Source: Bacillota bacterium (lineage in GTDB: Bacteria > Bacillota > Desulfotomaculia > Desulfotomaculales > JAJYZD01). Taken from it: 22,958 nt of DNA. The DNA lies in assembly GCA_021800315.1 (NCBI GenBank), contig JAJYZD010000022.1:1-22958 (forward strand). Direction: 5' to 3'. A model generated the notes under the pieces. That model saw only the letters and a program-made list of their open reading frames with translations, made no database searches and was not told where the DNA came from. Position 1 is the first letter of the stretch. Each line of letters opens with the position of its first letter. Shown here in pieces: positions 15,454-22,336 of this stretch. Both the position numbers and the translations under genes were made by a program.

Positions 15454-16452
15454 GTGAACATTCTGATCACGAGCGCATCAAGAAAGGTGGACCTGGTGCG
15501 GGCCTTCCAGGCGGCGCTGGCCGCCAGCGGCGGGGGCACGGTGATTCCGGTGGACACAAGTCCCCTTGCGGCCGCGCTTTACGAGAGCCCGGTTCGTTTC
15601 CTGGTTCCTCCGTCCCAAGACGCCTCGTTTATACCCGTCCTGTTGGATTTGTGCCGGGCCCGGCGGGTCGGCTTGCTCGTCCCGACGCGCGACGAGGAAC
15701 TACCCGTATTTGCCCGTTCAAAAGACTTGTTTGAGACAGCCGGCACCACGGTGATGGTTTGCGCTCCCCAGACTGTCGATCTATGCCAGGACAAACTTGC
15801 GTTTGTCCAATTTTGCCTGCGGGAGGGCTTCTCAGTACCCCGGGTGCTACTCCCGGAAGACCTTGGGGTCGATTCGGCCCTCTTTCCGGTGTTCGTTCGG
15901 GACCGCAGGGGGAAGGGAAGCACGAAGGCTTACAAGGTTGACAGTTCCCACCGTTTGGCGGATGTGCTGGCGGTGTTCAGCAGTCCCCTCATCCAGGAGT
16001 TTATAGCTGAACCCGAGTATACGGTCGACCTTTTCAGCGATTTCTCCGGTACGGTCGTTTCCGTTGTTCCCAGGAATCGGCTGGGAATTTTCGGAGGAGA
16101 GTCCTTTATCGGCCGCACCTTTCATCACGACAGGATGATCGGCGAGTGCTCCCGGCTGGCGGAAAGACTCGGTCTGATCGGTCACAATACGATTCAATGC
16201 TTTTTCGCCGGCCGTGAGGTAAGGTTTATCGAGGTAAACCCCCGCTTTGGCGGCGGGGCGGCTTTGGGTTTTGCCGCCGGTGCCCCCACTCCGGAGTTTC
16301 TGGTCCGGCTTTCCCGGGGCCTGCCGGTGGAGCCCTGTATCGGCAGGTTCGAGCGGGGTTTGGTCATGCTGCGCTATACCCAGGACCGTTTCCTGCGTGA
16401 GGAGGATCTGACCTCCTTCCCGGGCGGGAGTGCGGAAATCAGGACGTCTTAA
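15454..16452 (+). CDS. ATP-grasp superfamily ligase (carbamoyl-phosphate-synthase-like)
   Basis: A 332-residue protein with an N-terminal PreATP-grasp domain (MNILITSASRKVDLVRAFQA) and an ATP-grasp fold. KLAFVQFCLREGFSVP is the start of the fold, PVFVRDRRGKGSTKAYKV the nucleotide lysine/glycine strand, and LIQEFIAEPEYTVDLFSD the following strand. RFIEVNPRFGGGA is the metal-binding E-x-N motif. ATP-grasp enzymes join a carboxylate to an amine or thiol through an acyl phosphate. The substrate is unknown. Its location between pseI and pseG suggests it modifies an amino group or carboxylate of the nonulosonic acid. GTG 15454 was preferred to GTG 15448 because AGGGG at 15440-15444 is nine bases away rather than three. 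PseH, the usual N-acetyltransferase, is missing from the window. Confidence 0.9.
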   Translation: MNILITSASRKVDLVRAFQAALAASGGGTVIPVDTSPLAAALYESPVRFLVPPSQDASFIPVLLDLCRARRVGLLVPTRDEELPVFARSKDLFETAGTTVMVCAPQTVDLCQDKLAFVQFCLREGFSVPRVLLPEDLGVDSALFPVFVRDRRGKGSTKAYKVDSSHRLADVLAVFSSPLIQEFIAEPEYTVDLFSDFSGTVVSVVPRNRLGIFGGESFIGRTFHHDRMIGECSRLAERLGLIGHNTIQCFFAGREVRFIEVNPRFGGGAALGFAAGAPTPEFLVRLSRGLPVEPCIGRFERGLVMLRYTQDRFLREEDLTSFPGGSAEIRTS

Positions 16453-16485
16453 GCGAATTGGTTGGGCGGGGGCGGTTTTCAGCGT

Positions 16486-17532
16486 ATGCACGGCGCACGG
16501 TTAGAGAAACCCGGCAATCTTGTTCTTTTCCGTGCCGACGGCGGCCCGCAAATCGGTATGGGGCACGTAGTGCGCTGTCTGGCCTTGGCCTGCGCCCTGG
16601 ATCTGCCGGCGGTATTCCTGTCCCGGCCTGACGGGGCCACCGAAACTATGGTCTGCCGGGCCGGTTTCGAATACCTTGCCCTGGAAGAATCCGTTTCCTG
16701 GTCCTTGTTGGCGGAGAAACTGCAACCGGCCGTTTTGGTGGTGGACACTTACCGCATCAGCGGCGAGGAACTGGCCGCCATAAAAATGAAAGTCCCTGTT
16801 GTGGTGGTTATAGACGACCTCAATGACCACCATTTGCCGGCCCATATTTTAATAAACGGCAACATAACCGCGCCAGGATTGGGTTATCCGCCGGACAAAG
16901 TCTTGCTGCTTGGTCCGGAATATGTGCTGTTACGGCACTGCTTCCGGGGGCTATCTGCACCAGCGGTGCCGGCAACGGCCCGCAAAATACTGGTTACCGC
17001 GGGCGGGGGCGACCCGGGCGGCGCGACTCCGCGCATTCTCGCCCAATTGACCGGTCTGGACCTGCATCTGAGGGTGGCACTGGGGCCCCAGTTTAAGACA
17101 CGGGCTGAACTGGAAACGTGGATCGGCAATATTTCCTCCACACGGGGACAGACAGTAGTAGAATTACTGGATAACCCGGACATGGCGGAGTTGATGGTTT
17201 GGGCCGACCTGGCACTGAGTACCGGCGGTTCCACCCTGTACGAATTGTGTGCGGCCGGTACGCCGGCGCTGGCCGTGGCAGTAGCCGGGAACCAGGTGGC
17301 TTCCGCCGCGGCGCTTGGAGAATTGGGTTGCATCGCGTATCTTGGGCGGTTAAACGGCGCCGGAGGTGAACAGGGGACCATGGGTCTGAGTTTCCCTGAC
17401 CTGCGCCAAGCCGTGCAGGCCCTGGCCGCCGATCCGGTCCGGAGGGCGGTGATGTCCCGGCGGGGCCAATCCTTGGTGGATGGCCGCGGTGCCGAAAGGT
17501 GCGCGGCGGTGATCAAGACGATGATGAAATGA
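16486..17532 (+). CDS. pseG: UDP-2,4-diacetamido-2,4,6-trideoxy-beta-L-altropyranose hydrolase-like protein
   Basis: PseG releases UDP from the pseudaminic acid precursor, giving the free sugar that PseI uses. The 348-residue GT-B-like protein has the signature FRADGGPQIGMGHVVRCLAL with the family histidine at His27. It continues with VVVIDDLNDHHLPAHILING, LLGPEYVLLRHCF, ILVTAGGGDPGG, DNPDMAELMVWADLALSTGG and STLYELCAAGTPALAVAVAG with NQVASAAAL. ATG 16486 begins close to the conserved core; the in-frame TTG 16462 would add eight residues including a Gly run and has no binding site. The gene lies 33 bases after the ATP-grasp gene. An IS element starts 14 bases after its stop, cutting it off from the remaining pse genes. 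Confidence 0.92.
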   Translation: MHGARLEKPGNLVLFRADGGPQIGMGHVVRCLALACALDLPAVFLSRPDGATETMVCRAGFEYLALEESVSWSLLAEKLQPAVLVVDTYRISGEELAAIKMKVPVVVVIDDLNDHHLPAHILINGNITAPGLGYPPDKVLLLGPEYVLLRHCFRGLSAPAVPATARKILVTAGGGDPGGATPRILAQLTGLDLHLRVALGPQFKTRAELETWIGNISSTRGQTVVELLDNPDMAELMVWADLALSTGGSTLYELCAAGTPALAVAVAGNQVASAAALGELGCIAYLGRLNGAGGEQGTMGLSFPDLRQAVQALAADPVRRAVMSRRGQSLVDGRGAERCAAVIKTMMK

Positions 17533-17552
17533 AATCCACCGGTTACAAAAAC

Positions 17553-17588
17553 CGGGCTCTCATCCCACGGGCGTGGGATGAGAGCCCG
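17553..17588. repeat. Left-end perfect hairpin of the IS element
   Basis: CGGGCTCTCATCCCAC at 17553-17568 and its exact complement GTGGGATGAGAGCCCG at 17573-17588 form a 16-base-pair stem with loop GGGC. There is no T tract after it. IS200-type elements have left-end structures that are bound by TnpA and also block read-through transcription from outside; this hairpin fits both jobs. It shares the CCCACGGG core with the right-end hairpin. Confidence 0.85.
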
Positions 17589-17603
17589 TAGATCTTAAGA
17601 CCG

Positions 17604-17632
17604 TCGACACGCAAGGATGATTATGGTAGACT
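17604..17632 (+). promoter_or_regulatory. Predicted promoter of tnpA, leaderless
   Basis: TCGACA at 17604-17609 matches the -35 consensus at five of six bases, and TAGACT at 17627-17632 matches the -10 consensus at four of six, with a 17-base spacer. The tnpA ATG (17639) begins six bases after the -10 box, about where transcription should start, and no ribosome binding site is present. This suggests a leaderless message. The call is made by eye. Confidence 0.45.
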
Positions 17633-17638
17633 GTGTTC

Positions 17639-18037
17639 ATGGGACAAGAGTATAGACACAAGCATACATCGGTGTCGTTAATCAACTACCACTTTATTTG
17701 GTGTCCACGCTATCGGCGCAAGATTCTCAAGGGTGAAGTAGAGAAACGGTTAAGAGAAATTATTTCGCAAGTGGCCATGAGGTTGGAACTGGAGATTATC
17801 GCTATCGAGGTTATGCCAGATCATCTTCGTTTGTTTGTCAATGCGCCACCTACTTTGTCACCTCATAACATTGTCGCACAACTCAAGGGCGTATCATCAC
17901 ATTCGATGCGTCGATAATTTCCACAAATAGCCAGGATGCCTTCGATGTGGACCAGGAGTTATTTTGTTTCGACGGCTGGTAATGTTTCGTCGGATACCAT
18001 TCAGAGGTACATCGAAGCTCAAAAGAAAAGGAGGTGA
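17639..18037 (+). pseudogene. tnpA: IS200/IS605 Y1 transposase TnpA, inactivated
   Basis: The frame gives LINYHFIWCPRYRRKIL, VMPDHLRLFVNAPP and AQLKGVSSHSMRR, typical of the small HUH transposase, then a TAA at 17915-17917. Translation past this stop stays in frame and restores the C-terminus (MWTRSYFVSTAGNVSSDTI, then RYIEAQKKR) with the catalytic tyrosine of YIEAQ, ending at TGA 18035. The expected codon at the stop is Gln or similar, so this looks like a single C to T change. A second lesion is in the HUH motif: His62-Leu63-Arg64 replaces the usual His-x-His (CGT at 17828-17830). Either change should abolish single-strand DNA transposition. Confidence 0.88.
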
Positions 18038-19301
18038 AAAAAGGAGTGGCTAGATCAAAGACGCCAAAAGGTCGATCAACCAGTCAAACCCTCACGGCAG
18101 TAGGGAAGGTTATTAATCTTTCCGATCAAAACGCCTTATTGCTCGGGCTGTTGGGGTTTGTACCGACGAAGCTATGGAACGTGGCAAATCACCATCGTCG
18201 TTCGCTTTGGGAGGCTATCGGTAAGATTCCTAACTTCTTTCAGCAGTGTAAAGAATTGAAGATCAATCGATGGTATAAACTTCTTCCTTCCCAAAGCGCC
18301 CAGGAAATATTGGGGGAGCAAGACGATTCATATAGATCCTGGTTTTCACATCACCAAAATGGCGATAAGAAAGTCAGTCCTCCAGGGTTTCGTAAAAAGA
18401 CATCTCTTAGCACTGTAACGTTCAAGCAGAATGCATTTGAGATATTGTCAGGAAACCGGGTCAAATTGGTGCTTCCAAAAACCTATAGCCGCCGGGAACT
18501 GACTCTTGAGTACATACTTGCCCCCAATGTGATTCTTGGCAAAGTACAATAAGTTAAGCTGGTATATCTACCCAAGGCCGGAGATTGGATGATTCACTTT
18601 AACCATATAGTGAATATCAAGTATCGCTCGCAAGCAACATCATGGCTTTAGATCTAGGGATCATAAACATCATCGCAGGTGTTATTTCCACCGGTTTCCT
18701 ATTTCTGGTTCCCGGCGGAGAACTGCTAGCGCTTGACAGGTATTTCCACAAAGAAAAAGCAAAGTGCCGCGACTTGAACCGAAAATGGTCAAGGCAGCGC
18801 AATCACTATCTTCACGTGTTGACCAAATGGCTGGTCGATCTGGCGGTTGCCCGGAACGTTTCCACTATCGTTGTTGGCGAATTAAAAGGTATTCGTACAG
18901 ACAAGGATTGGGGAGCGAAGGGTAATCAGAAACTGCACGCTTGGCCGTTTGAGAAGATAATCAAACTTCTCACCTACAAGGCCGCACTAAGAGGAATTAT
19001 GGTGGTAAAGGTATCTGAAAGGAACTCCAGCACTACCTGTATAGTGTGTGGTGAACGGGCCAAGGACGCGCGGATCAAGAGAGGATTGTTTGTTCATTGC
19101 GATAAAGCTTTTAATGCCGATATTGTAGGGGCGTACAACATCCTCCAAAGGTATCTGCGACAGGCTGCGGCTTCGGCCTCGGTTTCAGCCTCGGTTTCAG
19201 CAGTAGTGGGCGCTCTGGCACGCCCGGCGGTCAACCTGTTTGTGTGGAGAAAAACCACACCCCTCGGCCGTGAACAGGGGACGTTTAAACAGGCTTCTTA
19301 A
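18034..19301 (+). pseudogene. tnpB: IS605-family TnpB (RNA-guided nuclease relative), inactivated
   Basis: The start GTG 18034 overlaps the end of the tnpA frame as GTGA, with AGGAGG at 18029-18034; GTG 18046 (MARSKTPKGRS) is an alternative. The first frame reads to TAA 18550, where the protein would continue VKLVYLPKAGDWMIHF. A frameshift between about 18600 and 18640 then moves the sequence to the frame starting at ATG 18642. The RuvC residues are all kept: Asp in MALDLGI (18651), Glu in GELKGIR (18879) and Asp in NADIVGAYN (19119). The zinc ribbon has the first pair (TCIVCG) but only one cysteine in the second (VHCDKAFNAD), suggesting a small deletion. Total length is about 422 codons, normal for the family. 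Confidence 0.88.
19176..19199 (+). repeat. 12-base tandem repeat inside the tnpB remnant
   Basis: The unit GCCTCGGTTTCA occurs twice in a row and is preceded by a partial similar unit. It codes for a Ala-Ser-Val-Ser run near the C-terminus of TnpB, after the last RuvC residue. Slippage in a non-selected tail is the simplest explanation. Confidence 0.8.
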
Positions 19302-19333
19302 GCCTGGATGAGCTTCTGCAAATTAAAAACCAA

Positions 19334-19371
19334 CCACGGTTCCCGTGGAACCCCACGGGTTTACCCGTGGG
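19334..19371. repeat. Right-end hairpins of the IS element
   Basis: CCACGG (19334-19339) pairs with CCGTGG (19343-19348) over a three-base loop, and CCCACGGGT (19352-19360) pairs with ACCCGTGGG (19363-19371) over a two-base loop. Paired small hairpins at this place, followed by GAGGATG, are the usual right end of IS605-type elements. They are also the 3' scaffold of the guide RNA made with TnpB (omega/reRNA), whose guide would be the flanking sequence from about 19378. Confidence 0.8.
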
Positions 19372-19410
19372 AGGATGTCAGAAGGGATAACAAGACAGGG
19401 GTTGGTTTGC

Positions 19411-20148
19411 TTGCCCAAAGTAGTCTGTATTGTTCAGGCCCGCACCGGATCCTGCCGGCTGCCCGGCAAGGTACTCAAAAGTCTGGCGGGGAGGCCCTTG
19501 CTGGCCCAGTTGATCGACCGGCTGAAGGCATGTGCTGCCTATGACCGGATCGTGGTGGCAACGACCATCGATAAACGGGATGATCCTGTGGCCGAACTGG
19601 CTCAACAGGTCGGGGTGGGTATTTTCCGGGGTGATGAGGAGGACGTACTCTCGCGCTATGCGGGAGCGGCAGCCGAGTCGGGGGCCGGGGTTATCGTCCG
19701 GGTGACCGGCGACTGCCCGCTCATTGATCCTGTTACGTCGGAGGCGACTGTCCGCTATTTTCTGTCGGACGACTATGATTATGCGGCGGCGGGAGTGGGA
19801 GGCGGTTTTCCCAGGGGGTTGGATACCGAGGTCTTTACCGCCGCTGCCCTTTTCGAAGCCCACGAGCTTGCCACCGATCAGGCCTCGCGTGAACACGTCA
19901 CCTATTACCTTTACACCCACCCCGACCGTTTCAAACTGGCTCCGGAATACCAGGCGCCGCCCGCATTGCGGCGCCCCGGCTGGCGTCTGTGCGTGGACGA
20001 GGAAGCCGACTTCCGGTTGATCACCGAGATCTACAACCGTCTCTACCGGCCGGGGGCCATCATTGATTTCCGGGACGTGGTACGGCTCCTGGATCGCGAG
20101 CCGGCCCTGGCCGCGATCAACGGGAACGTCGCGCAAAAAACCGTTTAG
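19411..20148 (+). CDS. SpsF-type cytidylyltransferase, probable CMP-nonulosonic acid synthetase
   Basis: A 245-residue nucleotidyltransferase of the SpsF/NeuA-like group. VVCIVQARTGSCRLPGKVLK is the nucleotide-binding loop (R-x-G-S-x-R-L-P-G-K), and the other motifs are LIDRLKAC, RIVVATTIDKRDDPV, FRGDEEDVLSRY, VIVRVTGDCPLIDP, GLDTEVFTAAALFEA, REHVTYYLY and LCVDEEADF. In this cluster it is the best candidate to activate the nonulosonic acid with CTP, the PseF step, though SpsF proteins are not classic PseF. TTG 19411 was chosen because AGGGG at 19397-19401 gives good spacing and the conserved core starts four residues later. Upstream in-frame starts lie in the right end of the IS element. The product is soluble. 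Confidence 0.87.
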   Translation: MPKVVCIVQARTGSCRLPGKVLKSLAGRPLLAQLIDRLKACAAYDRIVVATTIDKRDDPVAELAQQVGVGIFRGDEEDVLSRYAGAAAESGAGVIVRVTGDCPLIDPVTSEATVRYFLSDDYDYAAAGVGGGFPRGLDTEVFTAAALFEAHELATDQASREHVTYYLYTHPDRFKLAPEYQAPPALRRPGWRLCVDEEADFRLITEIYNRLYRPGAIIDFRDVVRLLDREPALAAINGNVAQKTV

Positions 20149-20267
20149 GTGGGGGCAGGGCTAAAGGCAATCTCCGGATAGGCCGAAAATAAAGCGGGAT
20201 GGTTTTTCGGAAGGAAGTTGTTCTTGGACCGAATCAACCGGTTTGGTTTCTGAGGTCGTTACTGGAA

Positions 20268-20294
20268 AGCCGCGGCGGACGCGGCTCCTCTTTT
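20268..20294 (+). terminator. Possible weak intrinsic terminator or attenuator before pseC
   Basis: AGCCGCG (20268-20274) and CGCGGCT (20280-20286) form a seven-base-pair GC stem with a five-base loop, followed by CCTCTTTT. The T run is short and interrupted, so termination would be partial. It lies in the 208-base spacer between the SpsF-like gene and pseC, in which I see no gene. Confidence 0.35.
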
Positions 20295-20356
20295 CGGGTT
20301 CCGCCCCGGCAGGGAAGCCGGGCCGGAAGAGAACGAAGGCGGGAGATGAGGGTGTC

Positions 20357-21541
20357 ATGCCAAGGAAGGCACGGGACAAGATGCTGCCTTATGCCAGGCA
20401 ACTGATCGGGGAAGACGACATTGCCGCCGTGGTGGAAGTCCTGCGGAGCGACTTTCTGACGACCGGGCCGGTGGTCGACCGATTTGAAAAAGCCGTCGCC
20501 GACTATGTCGGAACCAGGTACGCCGTGGCCGTGTCCAATGGCACGGCGGCGCTGCACGCGGCCATGTATGCCGCCGGCATCGGCCCGGGCGACGAAGTCA
20601 TCACCACGCCGCTGACGTTCGCGGCGACGGCCAACAGCGTCCTTTACCGGGGCGGCACACCGGTCTTCGCCGACATAGACCCGGAAACATGGAATATTGC
20701 CTCGGAAGACCTGGAAAAGAAACTCACTCCCCGGACCAAGGCCGTAGTCCCGGTCCATTTCACCGGGCGACCGTGCGCGATGGAGGACATCCGCCAATTC
20801 GCCAAGAAACACCACCTCGTGGTGATCGAGGACGCCGCCCACGCCCTGGGGGCGGTGTACCGGGGGAAAAAGGCCGGCTCCCTGGGTGATATGGCGGCCT
20901 TCAGCTTTCACGCCGTCAAGCACATCACCACCGGAGAGGGGGGCATGGTGACGACCAGCGACAGGCGCCTATACGAACGGCTCCTGCTGTTCCGCAACCA
21001 CGGCATCACCCGCAAGCCCGGCCGGTGGTCCCGCCAGGAGGGACCCTGGTATTACGAGATGCAGGACCTGGGCTTCAACTACCGTCTGACGGATATTCAG
21101 TGCGCCCTGGGACTCTCCCAGTTGGCCAGGATCGAACAGTTCCTGCGGCGGCGGGAAGAGATCGTCCAAAGATACGACCAGGCCCTGTGTGCACTGAGTT
21201 CGGTCGGGCTGCCGAAGGTGCTCCCTGATGGCCGCTGCGCCTGGCACCTCTACGTGATCAGGCTTGGCGGGGAAATTCAGAGGGGGGAGGTTTTTAACGC
21301 CCTGCGGGCGAGGAATATCGGCGTGAACGTCCATTACCTGCCGGTCTACCTGCACCCGTATTATCTGCATCTGGACCCGGACCGGTATTATCAGGGTCTC
21401 TGCCCGGAGGCCGAAAGATACTACGAGGAGGCCGTCACTCTGCCGTTGTACCCGGGTATGACCGACGACGACGTCGACGACGTGACCGCCGCCCTGGGTT
21501 CGGTACTGGCGGGTTGTGCCGGTTCGGCCGCGGTGCTCTGA
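20357..21541 (+). CDS. pseC: UDP-4-amino-4,6-dideoxy-N-acetyl-beta-L-altrosamine transaminase
   Basis: PseC is a PLP enzyme that puts an amino group from glutamate on C4 of UDP-4-keto-6-deoxy-L-AltNAc, the second step to pseudaminic acid. The 394-residue protein matches the family throughout: LPYARQLIGEDDIAAVVEVL, SDFLTTGPVV, AVAVSNGTAALHAAMYAAG, DEVITTPLTFAATANSVLY, PVFADIDPETWNI, VPVHFTGRPC, VIEDAAHALGAVYRG, and FSFHAVKHITTGEGGMV with the PLP lysine Lys188. It ends with GFNYRLTDIQCALGLSQL and NVHYLPVYLHPYY. ATG 20357 has GAGGG at 20348-20352; ATG 20381 is a shorter alternative. A broken copy of its C-terminal third lies at 5206-5518. The strong PseC character is the main reason to call the whole pathway pseudaminic-acid-like. 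Confidence 0.95.
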   Translation: MPRKARDKMLPYARQLIGEDDIAAVVEVLRSDFLTTGPVVDRFEKAVADYVGTRYAVAVSNGTAALHAAMYAAGIGPGDEVITTPLTFAATANSVLYRGGTPVFADIDPETWNIASEDLEKKLTPRTKAVVPVHFTGRPCAMEDIRQFAKKHHLVVIEDAAHALGAVYRGKKAGSLGDMAAFSFHAVKHITTGEGGMVTTSDRRLYERLLLFRNHGITRKPGRWSRQEGPWYYEMQDLGFNYRLTDIQCALGLSQLARIEQFLRRREEIVQRYDQALCALSSVGLPKVLPDGRCAWHLYVIRLGGEIQRGEVFNALRARNIGVNVHYLPVYLHPYYLHLDPDRYYQGLCPEAERYYEEAVTLPLYPGMTDDDVDDVTAALGSVLAGCAGSAAVL

Positions 21542-21563
21542 CCGCCCGGGACGCCGCGGGCGG
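21542..21563. terminator. GC hairpin just after pseC
   Basis: CCGCCCG (21542-21548) pairs with CGGGCGG (21557-21563) around an eight-base loop, directly after the pseC stop. No T tract follows, so it may stabilise the 3' end of the message rather than terminate transcription by itself. Confidence 0.4.
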
Positions 21564-21632
21564 ACGGAGATCCACCGGTTTCCGCGAGCACGAACACCGG
21601 TCTGATCATGTTCCCCTGGTTACGATAAGATC

Positions 21633-21660
21633 ACAAAATCTAACAATAGTTACGTTTTGT
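21633..21660. repeat. A+T-rich imperfect dyad in the GC-rich spacer after pseC
   Basis: ACAAAA (21633-21638) pairs with TTTTGT (21655-21660), and inside it TAAC (21641-21644) pairs with GTTA (21649-21652) around AATA, with two mismatched positions between the stems. It sits in a short A+T-rich island. It could be an operator, a weak two-way terminator or an end of a mobile unit; nothing decides between these. Confidence 0.5.
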
Positions 21661-21759
21661 TCACCGGACGCCCTATGACCAGGTTTTCGCTCTCGCTGTC
21701 TTTTGCTTCATCCGGCTTGCCGGGAAACTCTTTGGCAAGGCGCAGATGGCCATGCATAG

Positions 21760-21990
21760 ACGTTGGTTAGCGACAAGGCGACCTTGGCTCCGGGAGTCAC
21801 ACCCGGACGGGAGATGGAAAGATTCTGAACCGATGGGGCGCAAAGCGCGGACATATGGCGAACCATACGGGGAAGCCACGAGGGAGCCCACCTTGCGTTG
21901 ACCAATCGGCCGGGGGTTAACCCCGCCTCCCGCAATCTGTTGGATACAGCCTACCGGTTTCTCCGAACTCCGGCTAACGGGGTCGCCTAC
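21760..21990 (+). ncRNA. Candidate structured RNA (possible HEARO/IsrB-type omega RNA without its protein gene)
   Basis: No protein reads through this stretch on either strand with family motifs, yet short stems follow each other closely. They are CAAGG/CCTTG (21774-21786), TCCGGG/CCCGGA (21789-21807, loop AGTCACA), GCGC/GCGC (21838-21848, loop AAA), TATGG/CCATA (21854-21867, loop CGAA) and GGGG/CCCC (21913-21924). Purine-rich linkers such as GGAAAGATTCTGAACC and GGGGAAGCCACGAGGGAG lie between them, which is typical of a folded RNA and not of spacer. The size and general look remind me of HEARO, the omega RNA of IsrB/IscB elements in thermophilic Firmicutes, but I cannot confirm this by eye. 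No IscB or IsrB gene is in the window. Ends are approximate. Confidence 0.4.
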
Positions 21991-22336
21991 TGAGCGAAGG
22001 CTGCCAACTTCAAGTCGTCAAGGTCTTTTGGGGAGGACGGATGGAGCGCTGATGCCAGGGTAAGGACCATACCGGCTGTTTCAAAAGAAATATTGGGGAA
22101 AAGCGGACTATCCCGGCTGTAGGCGGTCATTACCAGGCCTTTTACCGGAGCGCGGGGAAGGAAATCCCCGATCGGGGCAAGAAACCTTCGTCTGCGACCT
22201 TTCGGGAAAACCCCAGCCATTTCTCTCCGGTCGGCGGCAACCGGTAACGATAGGGCCCCATCTTCCGGTGCCTTGCCCGTTTCCTGCGTTGCGCAACCGG
22301 GAGTGTGGCGGCGAAAATGACATAAGGGGTTTTACG
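21991..22336. other. Spacer upstream of the last glycosyltransferase, no convincing gene
   Basis: About 345 bases with no gene I can name. A 47-codon frame on the minus strand (22130 down to 21987) has an AAAGG ahead of its ATG and reads plausibly, but matches nothing I recognise. CGGGGA (22153-22158) can pair with TCCCCG (22165-22170), and the second arm can instead join a palindrome CCCCGATCGGGG at 22166-22177. Together with the region from 21542 this makes a 795-base gap between coding regions. Confidence 0.5.

Larger units (their letters stand above)
17546..19377 (+). mobile_element. IS200/IS605-family insertion sequence, degenerate
   Basis: The element carries a Y1 tnpA, a tnpB, a long left-end hairpin and two right-end hairpins, without terminal inverted repeats, as is usual for the family. 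The left boundary is placed after TTAC at 17542-17545, a common insertion tetranucleotide of IS605-type elements. The right boundary is placed at about 19377, after the hairpin CCCACGGG-TTTA-CCCGTGGG and GAGGATG. Both boundaries are estimates. Each gene has a premature stop and tnpB also a frameshift, so the copy is not autonomous. It interrupts the spacing between pseG and the SpsF-like gene and does not break either coding region. Confidence 0.85.

Noticed and set aside
17534..21580. The 11-mer ATCCACCGGTT occurs after pseG (17534) and again after pseC (21570)
   Set aside because: In a window of this size repeats of 11 bases are expected by chance, and the flanks do not extend the match.
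21820..21850. GGGGCGCAAAGCGC resembles the GACGCAAAGC core of a c-di-GMP-I riboswitch
   Set aside because: The other conserved parts of that riboswitch, such as the CACAGGGCAAACC strand and the tetraloop/receptor pair, are not found around it.
21987..22130. 47-codon minus-strand frame with an AAAGG ahead of its ATG
   Set aside because: It reads plausibly but has no recognisable motif, and it lies alone against the direction of all other genes. It is noted in the spacer entry rather than called as a gene.
21700..22335. Possible group II intron fragment
   Set aside because: No domain V sequence (AGCCGTATG...GAAA...ACGTACGGTT type), no typical GTGYG 5' end and no reverse transcriptase could be found.
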